A program made the position numbers and the translations under genes. Below are positions 51,663-60,634 of a DNA stretch of 64,000 nt, one piece after another (the stretch's first letter is position 1; each line of letters begins with the position of its first letter). Source of the DNA: Daejeonella oryzae DSM 19973 (GTDB taxonomy: Bacteria > Bacteroidota > Bacteroidia > Sphingobacteriales > Sphingobacteriaceae); contig NZ_AUHA01000003.1 in assembly GCF_000422945.1 (NCBI RefSeq), forward strand, positions 434,001-498,000, given 5' to 3'. The notes under the pieces were generated by a model, which was not told the origin of the DNA, ran no database searches, and worked only from the letters and a program-made list of their open reading frames with translations.

Positions 51663-52358
51663 ATGAAAATTATGAAAGTTCTTATTGTATTAACATCGCA
51701 TAGCGATTTAGGAAATACCGGAGAAAAAACCGGATTCTGGATTGAAGAATTTGCAGCACCATATTATGTAATGGCTGATGCAGGGGTAGAAATTACAATT
51801 GCCTCTCCAAAAGGCGGGATGCCGCCTATTGATCCGAAAAGTGAAGCACCAGATGCACAAACTCCTGCTACTAAACGTTATGATAAAGATCAGGATTTAC
51901 AAAAAAAATTGGCTGCATCTGTAAAACTGAGTGAAGTAAACCAAGCTGATTTTGATGCAGTTTTTTATCCGGGAGGACACGGCCCCTTATGGGATTTAGC
52001 GAATGATGAAATTTCTATTTCTTTAATTGAAAGTTTTTATAAGAACAATAAGCCTATAGCATTTGTATGTCATTCACCTGCAGCGCTTGTTAAAGTTAAA
52101 GCTCCTAACGGAGAGCCTTTGGTTAAAGGAAAAGATATTACCGGTTTTTCTAATACAGAAGAAGATGCCGTTCAGTTAACTGATATTGTGCCTTTTTTAC
52201 TTGAAGATGAAGTTAAAAAACTGGGAGGAAATTATAGCAAAGGGGCAGATTGGGGCTCATATGTTAAAAAAGATGGTCTCTTGATTACAGGCCAGAATCC
52301 GGCTTCATCAGAAGAAGCTGCAAAACTTCTTTTAGAAACTCTTCAAAGGAAAAATTAA
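51663..52358 (+). CDS. DJ-1/PfpI-type glutamine-amidotransferase-like protein (Hsp31/glyoxalase III-like)
   Basis: This 231-residue protein has the DJ-1/PfpI fold with the nucleophile elbow Cys in FVCHSPAALV near residues 137-146, an upstream GGHGPLWDL near 104-112 and an early conserved Glu in GFWIEEFAAPY near 22-32. This set matches the Hsp31-type class linked to glutathione-independent glyoxalase III and methylglyoxal detoxification. It closes the MarR operon, 13 bases after the YqhD-like gene. It may instead act as a protein deglycase or chaperone. Confidence 0.9.
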   Translation: MKIMKVLIVLTSHSDLGNTGEKTGFWIEEFAAPYYVMADAGVEITIASPKGGMPPIDPKSEAPDAQTPATKRYDKDQDLQKKLAASVKLSEVNQADFDAVFYPGGHGPLWDLANDEISISLIESFYKNNKPIAFVCHSPAALVKVKAPNGEPLVKGKDITGFSNTEEDAVQLTDIVPFLLEDEVKKLGGNYSKGADWGSYVKKDGLLITGQNPASSEEAAKLLLETLQRKN

Positions 52359-52373
52359 GTAACTCATAAAGTA

Positions 52374-52407
52374 ATGGCCGGATTTAATTTATCCGGCCAT
52401 TTTTTTA
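52374..52407. terminator. Bidirectional terminator overlapping a coding end
   Basis: ATGGCCGGAT (52374-52383) pairs with ATCCGGCCAT (52391-52400) around a seven-base loop, followed by a T-run. The right arm contains the last three codons and the stop of the minus-strand cyclase gene. Confidence 0.9.
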
Positions 52408-54374
52408 ATTTTTAATTCTGCATGTTTATCAGTTTGTTGATGAATAATTTCTCCGTCAACAAAATACATATCAATTTCTCCAACGTTTTTGGCCATAATT
52501 TTACCCCTGTAGGTACAATTATAAATATGTTTAATCAGTTGATGCGTGGCTGATGAAATATTAACCTGACCCGGCACACCATTACTTTCCATTCTGCTGG
52601 CAGTATTAACAGTGCTTCCCCAAATATCATACGCATATTTCTTACGGCCCACAACGCCTGCTACAACCGGACCGGTATTAATTCCAATACGTAATTCCCA
52701 TGGTAACAATCCTTTATTTTGCCTTATAAGATTTCTTTCATAAACAAATTCCCGAATCTCCAGACTCGCTTTTATAATATCAATAGGATGTGTATCATTT
52801 TTAGTAGGTATTCCTCCTGCGCACATATATGCATCACCAATAGTCTTTATTTTCTCCAGGCTGTATTTTCCAATGATTTCATCAAAAGCGATAAAGCAGG
52901 CATTTAATTCCAAAACAACTTCTTGCGGGGATAAAACATCTGCCATTTGGGTAAAATTTTGGAAGTCTGTGAACATTACCGATACACTTTCATAAAAACG
53001 GGGAGTTGCTACGCCGTCTCTTTGCAGTTCAACAGCAACTTCGTCAGGTAGAATATTTGAGAGTAAGTTTTCTATTTGTGCTTTTTGATGATCAAGCAAT
53101 TTATTAGTTTTTACTTTTAATCTGTAATTTCTGAAAATTATAAATGCAATTATAAAAACGAAGAAAATGCCGGCAATCAGCGAATTCTTAACTAATCTTT
53201 GTCTGTCGAGCTCTGATTGCTGTAACTTTCTGTTCTTAACCAAAAGATCAATTTCACCCTGTTTTTTTTGAATATCAAAGTCGTATTGCAGACCGGCCAT
53301 TTTTTTATCGGCTTCAATATTATACAAGGTGTCCTTTAGATTGGTTAATTTACTCTGATAATTAAACGCATTTGAATAATCGTTTAATTGAGCATAAGAA
53401 GTAGCCAGTCCTTTGTAGGTATCTTTCAGATCATATAAAGATTTTATATCCTGTGCTAAGCGTTCTGCTTTTTTATAAAATGAGATTGCCTGTTTTTCAT
53501 CACCCATTTCTAAGGTTGCATTGGCTATTCCCAAAAGCGATTGAGTAATTTCTAGCTTTCCGCTTAGCTTTTCAGCAATGCCTAAAGCTTGTGTGTGATT
53601 TTTAATAGCTTCTTCATAATCTCCCTTTTTTATATACACTTTTCCGATTGCATTTAATGCATAGGGCATATTTTCTGAATCCTTATAAGCATTTAGAGAT
53701 TTTTTAAAATAAAACAGAGCCAGGGAGTCATTTCCATTTTCAAAATAGATTTCGCCAATATTTGCATTTACAGTGCCCAAAGAATTATTATCCTGCGTTT
53801 CTTCAATAAGCGGCAGGGCTCTTAAATAAAATTTTAGTGCTTTATCATGTGTTGCAGGCTTGTTGTAATATATAGCACCAATATTCACCAGGGCAGTTGC
53901 AATTCTGAGCTTGTTATTTATTTTTTCTGAAACCTTTAATGATTTTAGGTTATACTCCAGAGCTTTTAATTCATCGGCCTGATTAAAATAAATAGAACCG
54001 ATATTGCTTAATAGATTGGCTTCGCCAAGTTCATCATTAATAGACTGGAAAGTTTTAAGTGATTGTTGCCAATAATCCAGAGTTTTTTTATAATCACCCT
54101 GAATATAATAAGCAATTCCAACATTTTTCAATGCGTATGCAACTCCCTTAGTAAACTTAATATCTAAAGCCATATCCCTGGCTTTTAATCCTAGAGTTAC
54201 AGCTTTTGCAGGATCAGAATTAAAAAATGTTTTGCCTTCTTCAAGTAAGGTATTTACCTCCGTTGTGTCTTGCTTAAATGTTATTTGTTTTGCCTCAGGT
54301 AAGGCATATGCGGAATTGAAACTTTGAAGAGTTAGGTATAATGATAGAAAGACATAAAGTTTTAAATCCAACAT
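52389..54374 (-). CDS. TPR-containing class III adenylate cyclase
   Basis: This 661-residue protein starts with a signal/anchor segment, then about eight tetratricopeptide repeats (about residues 35-350, exported side), one membrane helix (about 405-425), and a cytosolic class III nucleotide cyclase domain (about 460-640). The metal aspartates are Asp470 (MFTDFQNF) and Asp514, the transition-state pair lies in VNTASRM, and the base-selecting pair is Lys510 and Asp583, which specifies ATP and hence cyclic AMP. It is a one-component sensor: a periplasmic protein-binding array coupled to cyclase output. The last codons lie inside a terminator hairpin. A cyclic-nucleotide-binding protein is encoded nearby at 63375. 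Confidence 0.92.
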   Translation of the reverse strand: MLDLKLYVFLSLYLTLQSFNSAYALPEAKQITFKQDTTEVNTLLEEGKTFFNSDPAKAVTLGLKARDMALDIKFTKGVAYALKNVGIAYYIQGDYKKTLDYWQQSLKTFQSINDELGEANLLSNIGSIYFNQADELKALEYNLKSLKVSEKINNKLRIATALVNIGAIYYNKPATHDKALKFYLRALPLIEETQDNNSLGTVNANIGEIYFENGNDSLALFYFKKSLNAYKDSENMPYALNAIGKVYIKKGDYEEAIKNHTQALGIAEKLSGKLEITQSLLGIANATLEMGDEKQAISFYKKAERLAQDIKSLYDLKDTYKGLATSYAQLNDYSNAFNYQSKLTNLKDTLYNIEADKKMAGLQYDFDIQKKQGEIDLLVKNRKLQQSELDRQRLVKNSLIAGIFFVFIIAFIIFRNYRLKVKTNKLLDHQKAQIENLLSNILPDEVAVELQRDGVATPRFYESVSVMFTDFQNFTQMADVLSPQEVVLELNACFIAFDEIIGKYSLEKIKTIGDAYMCAGGIPTKNDTHPIDIIKASLEIREFVYERNLIRQNKGLLPWELRIGINTGPVVAGVVGRKKYAYDIWGSTVNTASRMESNGVPGQVNISSATHQLIKHIYNCTYRGKIMAKNVGEIDMYFVDGEIIHQQTDKHAELKIKKMAG

Positions 54375-54493
54375 ATTAATAGTTAAATATGTGATGATTG
54401 AATCTTAAACACATGGCCCGGTTTTTAAATGAAAAGAAGGATTGTCATCCGTCATAACGATTATGTTGTAATTTCAAACACAGAATATTGTAG

Positions 54494-54531
54494 CTCGTAT
54501 TTAGGAAAATTATTGATCACCTAAATACGAG
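54494..54531. repeat. 12-bp inverted repeat
   Basis: CTCGTATTTAGG (54494-54505) and CCTAAATACGAG (54520-54531) are a perfect inverted repeat with a 14-base loop, in the gap between the minus-strand surface-protein stop at 54563 and the cyclase start. There is no T-run, so it may be a factor-dependent terminator or a regulator site for the cyclase. Confidence 0.55.
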
Positions 54532-54562
54532 TTAAATAAATTTACGAAATTTAATGAAGCTG

Positions 54563-57500
54563 TTAAAGTTTAATAAACCGATAAATAGAATAAGTATCTA
54601 AAATTTTAATTTTTACCATGTAGATTCCGGGTAAAAGCCCGGATATATTTATTTTAAATTCATTATCGCTTGTTTTTTCAGGTTTATCTAAAATCTGCAT
54701 TCGTCCGTTAATATCAAATAAACTGATGTCTTTTGTTGAAACAGAATTTTCAGCTATTGAAATTTTTAAGTGATCAGCTGCTGGATTAGGATATATTACT
54801 ACGTTTGGTTTATTGACCGGCTGATCTGAAATTTCAAGTATTCTTTCAGTATTTAAAGATGACTGACTATCGCCGGCAAGCATTAATAATTTGTTTTGGC
54901 TTGCTGACGACAATATTGTCTGGCAACTTGCTGAAGTCGAGCTGGCTTCTGTAATTACCGAACACTTATGATAGTTTTCATAGCTGCTTACTTTCCATGT
55001 AATTTTTAAACCATCAAAGTAAATATCAAATTTTCCGGTTCCCGGAGGAAATAATACCGGTTGCTTACCTGAATGTGAGCCAGTCGACGCGATCATGTTA
55101 TCAGTACCTACAGGTATGTACAATGTTGTGGCATTTGCATTAGAGTAAGAGAAATGTGCAACATACTTAAAACCAGAGGGATGGTTAATTAAAGGTTCTA
55201 CACAATCAAGACTGCTTGTAATTTTTTTAGCACCTTTTCCCTTGGGATTAACATACAGATTGCCTGATGTATAGCTGATTTTGTAATTATCAGGTTTTAC
55301 TAATTTCAAATCATATGGTATAATCTTATAAATTCCGGCAGCCCCATTATAATAAGGTTGGATGTTATATCTGGGCGATGAAATAATAGTAGATGCGTCA
55401 TTATTTTTAAAACCAGCGTAGCTGGAAGTAAAAGTACAAAGCGGGTCTCCGCTGTAAATCATTTTATCATCTGCCCTAACTTTTAATGAAGCAGGTTTAA
55501 TAGTGAGGGAACCAGCGAAATTCTCCATCAAATAGTTATCTGAAATACCTCCTGTTAAATTTATAGGATAGGTTCCTGCATCTGATAATTTAGTCGCCAT
55601 CGTGGTTGCCACAGGTGGAGTTATACTTTCAGGTCCATCATTATTTAAAAACCCTTCATATCTGATCTTAAAAGCTGGATTAGAATTTCCGTAAATTCTG
55701 GTAGTATCTATGACTATCGCTTTTAATAAAGCCTTTTTAACCTGATATAGAGCTGTTTTATATTTTACGATATAACTGGAAGGAGGAATTAAAGGTAAAC
55801 CGTAAGGTGATATTTTATAAGATCCAACCGGAGGGGAACCTTTTATAACTTCATTATTTTCCAGATTTATTAACCTGTATAGTGGAGGTCCGGAGGTGAC
55901 AGAACTCAGGCTGTCATCATATTTAAAGCCAGTAATGGAGGATGTGAAAGGAAATTTCAAATTTCCATAAAATCCTGAAGTATCTTTTGCTGTGACTGTT
56001 AAAATAGCAGGTTTTATTTTCAGGTTACCCAGTCCATACGTAACACTAAAGTTATCCGATAAAAAAGCTCCGGGAACAATAGCATGTAAACCTGCTGTAA
56101 TTCCTGTAATCATATTTATCGATTTAAATAGAAACAAAGTGTCATTTTGGGGTGCACTCACATCTTCTGAATCAATAATAACAACTACATTTTCGTTACT
56201 TAAACCATCAATTGAAGAACCGTTAACTATGGCAGAACCATTTACAATGGGCCTGGCATTTACTAATGCGGTTCCATTTATTATGGCTCTGGCATTTATA
56301 ATAGCTCTGGCATTGACCAAAGCTCTAGCACTTACTAAAGGTGATGAAGCTGAATCGAGCTGATAATTAAAAATGGATTCGGCTGCAACATCTACAACGT
56401 TTAATGTATCATTAACAAATCCATTTATAATTGCCCTGGCATTAATTATTGCACGTGCATTTACAATTGACCTGGCACTGGCTAAAGCGCTCATGTTTAT
56501 TAAATCATTGTTGGTCAATGTTCTTCCGTTTACTATGGCTCTGGCATCAACAAAAGCGATTACATTTCTGGCTAGATTTTCTTCATGTGATAATTTAATT
56601 GAGTTTAGAAAATTGGCCTGTTCTAATGGATCTATATTGCTGTTTGAAAAATCATATTTAAATTGAAGCTTATCTATTTTTTGGCCGTAAATTAGTGTGG
56701 TGTCATTAGGGGTAATGTTTAAAGGCATTTTCTCTATTTTTAAAAGGCCATCGTTAAATATATAAGAGTACATTTCCAATAAACCTACATCGGTTGAATC
56801 AGACATATCAAGAGTTCTCATTTCCGGCCTTATAAAGTAATTTCCGGTGTTGCTGTTATTGGTTGCCGGTGTGATATATCTTATTGAGTCAAGGCCAAGC
56901 TGAGCTAAAGTTAGACCCGAAACTTCTAGTGGGATACTATCCACTAAGATGACAGAGGTAAATTCAGGAAGCTTCTCACCATATTTTTTACTTTTATTAT
57001 CAGCCGTAACAATGATTTTTCTTTTAATGGGAGTAAAGAAGTAAGTAGTATCTGAATAGCCACCATCGTTGGCATTTGCTGCTATCGGCGGAGTAAAAAT
57101 TTGTATGGGCGGATTTCCTGTAAATGGTGGTATTATTGCAATTGCTTCTGTAGAACTGAGTACGGTGGTTTGTAAAGGATCTCCTCTAAATAAGATTACT
57201 GATTGATCATTTAAAAATTCTCCCAGTACACTCAATTGAAATGCTGCAGTACCGGGAACAAAATTCTCAGCTGGTAACTGAAGTTTAATTAATAATGGAG
57301 TTGGAGATGCAAAAGTTTTTATAGCGGAATCAGCCTGAATTAATCCAAATCCTGTACTAAAATCAAATCCGGGAACTGACATATTGATTGAGGTTGATTG
57401 TAGTAATGTTCTGATTTCCATTGGGCTGACATTGGTATTTGAATATTTTGATTTTGCTTCAATCAGCAACGCGGCAACAGCAGCCGCATGGGGCGCAGCT

Positions 57501-60304
57501 GCTGATGTACCAAAGAAATTCGGAAAAGCATCTCCTTCAATATTCAACCCACCTAAATTCACAGTTGTATTTATGCCGTTTGGGGCAGTAAAATCGGGCT
57601 TATTTCTTACCACACCATTTACAGGTGTTCCACCGGTAGAAGAAAATGATGCTATCGTTGGAAGATTGCCCGAGTATGCGGGCGTATTACTGTAAAGAAC
57701 AGCTCCAACAGCCATAGCTCCGGCAGCATTAGCCTGTCCAACTATGGTAGAAGTTCCGGTATTAAATTCATTAAAAGTTGATTCACCCCTAAACACTATA
57801 TATTTAAAACGAACATTATTATTACCGGATGAATTGACAATTAATATATTAGTCGTTGTATTTGCAGTAACTGTAAATGGCAGAATTTCCAGGGGATCTC
57901 CACCCAGGTTATTTCTGTTAAAACCGAACAATGTTGATCCATTATTATCTGTTAAATATATATCCAGATCATTTAAAGTTCCTGTCTGACTTTGTCCTAA
58001 TGAGTAGATTTCATCTTCCCACTGAAGTACAATTGTGTAGGTACCCGGATTTAAAGATAAATTCTGATAAACATCGCCACCTCCAAAATTATGTGCCATA
58101 CCGGTTATACTGCCGGGAGCAGTAATAGGATTGAATGTATTTGCATGCGATTTATTACCGTAATTTCCTGCAGCTGAAAAATAAGAAACTCCCAGATTCG
58201 TAACCTGATCTACTGCCTTAGCCACCACGCCATCCTGGAAAAATGGTTCGGTAATAAAAGTTACGTCATCTACAATTACGTCGCAATTATTTTGTTCGAG
58301 CTGCAAAATTCCCTGCGCAAAATCACCGGCACTTATGAAGCCGGTTCTAAAAGCCAGACTGGCCTTTGGCGCTATATCATGTACAACCTGAAGCATGGCT
58401 CTGCCTTCATCCGTTCTCCTTCCAAAGGGATAATCTTTAAGTACCTGCACCGGAATTGTATCCTGCTGATTTCCGTTACCGGGTAAATCACCGTTTAATA
58501 CATCGGTAAGCGCTGGATTTCCCGGAATTGTATTATAACTATCGGATATTACTCCGACTTTAACTCCTGAACCTTTAACGTCATATCCATTTCTTATAAA
58601 ATCAGAATGGATAGAAATATCTCCCTGGGTTTTTGTTACACCGCTGTTACTCAGCGGAGGAAAAAGCGGACGGCAATAGTCGATCAGCAGAGGCAGGCTA
58701 TCTAATTTCAGAAGATTTTTTATCGGATATAGTCCTGTTATTATTAGTGTATTAGGACCATTGTCAAGCAAATTACTCATGCCATAATCGGCTTGTTGAA
58801 GAAGGGCTGATAACTCGTTGAACTTTCCAACTAATGCAATAACCTCAATCATCACACTGTCACCCTTAATTATAAATATATTTTGCTCTGAGTCTGTAAC
58901 ACTATCTGAATAGAGGTATAATGAGCTTAATTCAGCCCCAACCGGATTAGTAACTTTTCCATCAACGGGCGGAGGATAATAAGGGAAAATGCAGCCCGAA
59001 TACTTTACTGAAACTGTATCTGTATTGGAAGAAGAACAACTTAAATCTGTTACAGTTAATATATAAGTGCCACCTGCCGAAACTACCGGATTAGCGGTAT
59101 TGGCTCCTGATTTAATTACTCCGCCATTTATTGAAGTCCATTTAAAGGAAACGTTTTTTGTTTTGGAGTAACCATCTAATTTTACGGATGTAATTTCGCA
59201 GTTTAATTTCTTATCAGATCCGGCATTTGCATTGGGAGGAGTGCATTCTTCTAAAGGAGCATGCTTTAGGATAACACCACACTGTATATTTACTTTTTCT
59301 CCGCTCCACAGCGCACCTGTAATAGAACTTGATCCGGTACCTGATCCAATATTTATAGATCCATATGGTGCCCAAACAGTTCCAAGCCACCTGGAAGTAT
59401 TCTCTCCTGATGATCCGTTTGCGATATTAAAAGCATATCCAGCTTTTTGTGTGGATCCATTTCCATGAACTTCTGTGTAAATCCGTCCCGGATTTCCCCC
59501 ATTGATGATTTTTACATTTATTTTGCTGATGTCGGCATCGCCATGCACAAATATTTTATAAATCCCCGAAGGATCATTTTTAAAGTCGAATATGAACTGG
59601 TTAGATCCAGCATTTTTTATCGAATTGAAAACATATATTCCCGGACGGGCAAACCTAAGAATCTTGTTCCCGCTTAAATTCAGTGATCCAAAAATGCCTG
59701 TAGAAATAGTTTTGCTTTCCATAATATTCCCAGAACCTTTCTCCGGGAAGTTGGTTATGGCAGGCATAAAAGGAAGCAGTGGCAGAGCGGGTTTGGCGAT
59801 AATTTCACCATTTGAGGGTGAGGGGCCTTTATAAAAAGTGCCTTTGGGATGAGTTATACTACCGTTGACAGCACCATTTTTAATAACAGCATTACCATTA
59901 ACATAAATATTTCCATTAATAGTAGTATTTGCACCTGCTCTGAAATTTGTAACAGGGGCAGATAACAAATTAGAAATATAAATATTTGCATTGACCGTAT
60001 TTGCATTGGCTAGTTCGGTTGTTCCAGCGCTGTGAATGCTACCTTTTATAAGCGTACTTCCAGAAGTTTTAATAAAATTATAACTACCTGTTGCACCGCT
60101 TACGATTGTAGATCCAGAGCCTATCTGAATGGAATTTTTTGCAGAGTAATGAACGGGAGATGGATTATCAGGATCACCGGCAAATAATACGAATTCTGAG
60201 ATCTTCTTCTGTTGAGCCCACACCGTTTCAGGTGAAATTATCAGAAAAGAAGCAACACTTAAAACGATTGAAGTCTGAAGAGTTAATTTGTAAATTTTTT
60301 CCAT
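54563..60304 (-). CDS. Giant T9SS-secreted subtilase-like protein with MBG domains
   Basis: This 1913-residue secreted protein has a signal peptide (1-31), a repetitive beta region with Gly/Asn-rich NINVNGN-type strands (about 40-350, choice-of-anchor-like), a PKD/Ig-like domain (about 355-440), and a subtilisin-fold domain (about 570-960). That domain has Asp588, oxyanion Asn714 and nucleophile Ser934 in FGTSAAAPH, but a Glu (Glu633, in DEGRAML) where the catalytic His-Gly normally sits. Several MBG (YDG) domains follow (about 1060-1680, motifs ADNKSKKYGEKLPEF and DTTLIYGQ), one interrupted by hexapeptide repeats. The C-terminus is a T9SS sorting domain (about 1835-1913, VIYPNPAADHLKI). The activity of the protease-like domain is uncertain. 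Confidence 0.88.
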   Translation of the reverse strand: MEKIYKLTLQTSIVLSVASFLIISPETVWAQQKKISEFVLFAGDPDNPSPVHYSAKNSIQIGSGSTIVSGATGSYNFIKTSGSTLIKGSIHSAGTTELANANTVNANIYISNLLSAPVTNFRAGANTTINGNIYVNGNAVIKNGAVNGSITHPKGTFYKGPSPSNGEIIAKPALPLLPFMPAITNFPEKGSGNIMESKTISTGIFGSLNLSGNKILRFARPGIYVFNSIKNAGSNQFIFDFKNDPSGIYKIFVHGDADISKINVKIINGGNPGRIYTEVHGNGSTQKAGYAFNIANGSSGENTSRWLGTVWAPYGSINIGSGTGSSSITGALWSGEKVNIQCGVILKHAPLEECTPPNANAGSDKKLNCEITSVKLDGYSKTKNVSFKWTSINGGVIKSGANTANPVVSAGGTYILTVTDLSCSSSNTDTVSVKYSGCIFPYYPPPVDGKVTNPVGAELSSLYLYSDSVTDSEQNIFIIKGDSVMIEVIALVGKFNELSALLQQADYGMSNLLDNGPNTLIITGLYPIKNLLKLDSLPLLIDYCRPLFPPLSNSGVTKTQGDISIHSDFIRNGYDVKGSGVKVGVISDSYNTIPGNPALTDVLNGDLPGNGNQQDTIPVQVLKDYPFGRRTDEGRAMLQVVHDIAPKASLAFRTGFISAGDFAQGILQLEQNNCDVIVDDVTFITEPFFQDGVVAKAVDQVTNLGVSYFSAAGNYGNKSHANTFNPITAPGSITGMAHNFGGGDVYQNLSLNPGTYTIVLQWEDEIYSLGQSQTGTLNDLDIYLTDNNGSTLFGFNRNNLGGDPLEILPFTVTANTTTNILIVNSSGNNNVRFKYIVFRGESTFNEFNTGTSTIVGQANAAGAMAVGAVLYSNTPAYSGNLPTIASFSSTGGTPVNGVVRNKPDFTAPNGINTTVNLGGLNIEGDAFPNFFGTSAAAPHAAAVAALLIEAKSKYSNTNVSPMEIRTLLQSTSINMSVPGFDFSTGFGLIQADSAIKTFASPTPLLIKLQLPAENFVPGTAAFQLSVLGEFLNDQSVILFRGDPLQTTVLSSTEAIAIIPPFTGNPPIQIFTPPIAANANDGGYSDTTYFFTPIKRKIIVTADNKSKKYGEKLPEFTSVILVDSIPLEVSGLTLAQLGLDSIRYITPATNNSNTGNYFIRPEMRTLDMSDSTDVGLLEMYSYIFNDGLLKIEKMPLNITPNDTTLIYGQKIDKLQFKYDFSNSNIDPLEQANFLNSIKLSHEENLARNVIAFVDARAIVNGRTLTNNDLINMSALASARSIVNARAIINARAIINGFVNDTLNVVDVAAESIFNYQLDSASSPLVSARALVNARAIINARAIINGTALVNARPIVNGSAIVNGSSIDGLSNENVVVIIDSEDVSAPQNDTLFLFKSINMITGITAGLHAIVPGAFLSDNFSVTYGLGNLKIKPAILTVTAKDTSGFYGNLKFPFTSSITGFKYDDSLSSVTSGPPLYRLINLENNEVIKGSPPVGSYKISPYGLPLIPPSSYIVKYKTALYQVKKALLKAIVIDTTRIYGNSNPAFKIRYEGFLNNDGPESITPPVATTMATKLSDAGTYPINLTGGISDNYLMENFAGSLTIKPASLKVRADDKMIYSGDPLCTFTSSYAGFKNNDASTIISSPRYNIQPYYNGAAGIYKIIPYDLKLVKPDNYKISYTSGNLYVNPKGKGAKKITSSLDCVEPLINHPSGFKYVAHFSYSNANATTLYIPVGTDNMIASTGSHSGKQPVLFPPGTGKFDIYFDGLKITWKVSSYENYHKCSVITEASSTSASCQTILSSASQNKLLMLAGDSQSSLNTERILEISDQPVNKPNVVIYPNPAADHLKISIAENSVSTKDISLFDINGRMQILDKPEKTSDNEFKINISGLLPGIYMVKIKILDTYSIYRFIKL
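56200..56575 (-). repeat. Hexapeptide repeat-coding segment in an MBG domain
   Basis: About residues 1244-1369 hold two blocks of six-residue repeats close to ARAIIN, ARALVN, ARPIVN and GSAIVN, separated by a non-repeat stretch (VNDTLNVVDVAAES). Each block has four to seven units. The DNA copies are diverged at third positions, so the repeat is old and selected at protein level. The spacing resembles a beta-solenoid, but this is inference. Confidence 0.75.
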
Positions 60305-60634
60305 ACTAAAAGATTTTACATATGTGCTTACTGAATTATGAAGAGCAAAAAAATAATTGTGGAAATATATTTGTAAGAAATGGGAGAGGCTCCAATACGA
60401 CCTTAATAACTAAAAGGTGTTTTTAAATAGCAGGAATCGGGAATAGTTGATAGTAATTGTTGACTATCTAAAGTTAATCACAACACAACAGAAGTAGTTG
60501 TACAAAAACTGTGTATTCAATCACAATTTAAAATTTTATTCAAGAGGAATAAATAGTATACCTTATGACATGGGCATATAAGGAACTGATAATCTGTAAT
60601 TTGTATATTCTGTTTTGTATATTTAATTAATTGT
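60305..60634. other. 330-base divergent intergenic region
   Basis: No open frame or RNA signature is seen. The region is AT-rich and holds the two divergent promoters. It contains GATAGT-N8-ACTATC (60449-60468) as a short inverted repeat and an ACAAC/GTTGT hairpin near 60487-60503, either of which could be an operator. No exact TAnnTTTG box was found for the antiporter gene. Confidence 0.5.

Noticed and set aside
55992-59834. Several plus-strand open frames of 64-123 codons inside the giant surface protein gene
   Set aside because: They are antisense shadows of the repetitive minus-strand coding sequence; they carry mirrored repeats and no start-region signals.
60305-60634. A riboswitch or small RNA in the 330-base divergent region
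   Set aside because: Only short AT-rich inverted repeats are present; no terminator, no stable long hairpin and no consensus promoter were found.
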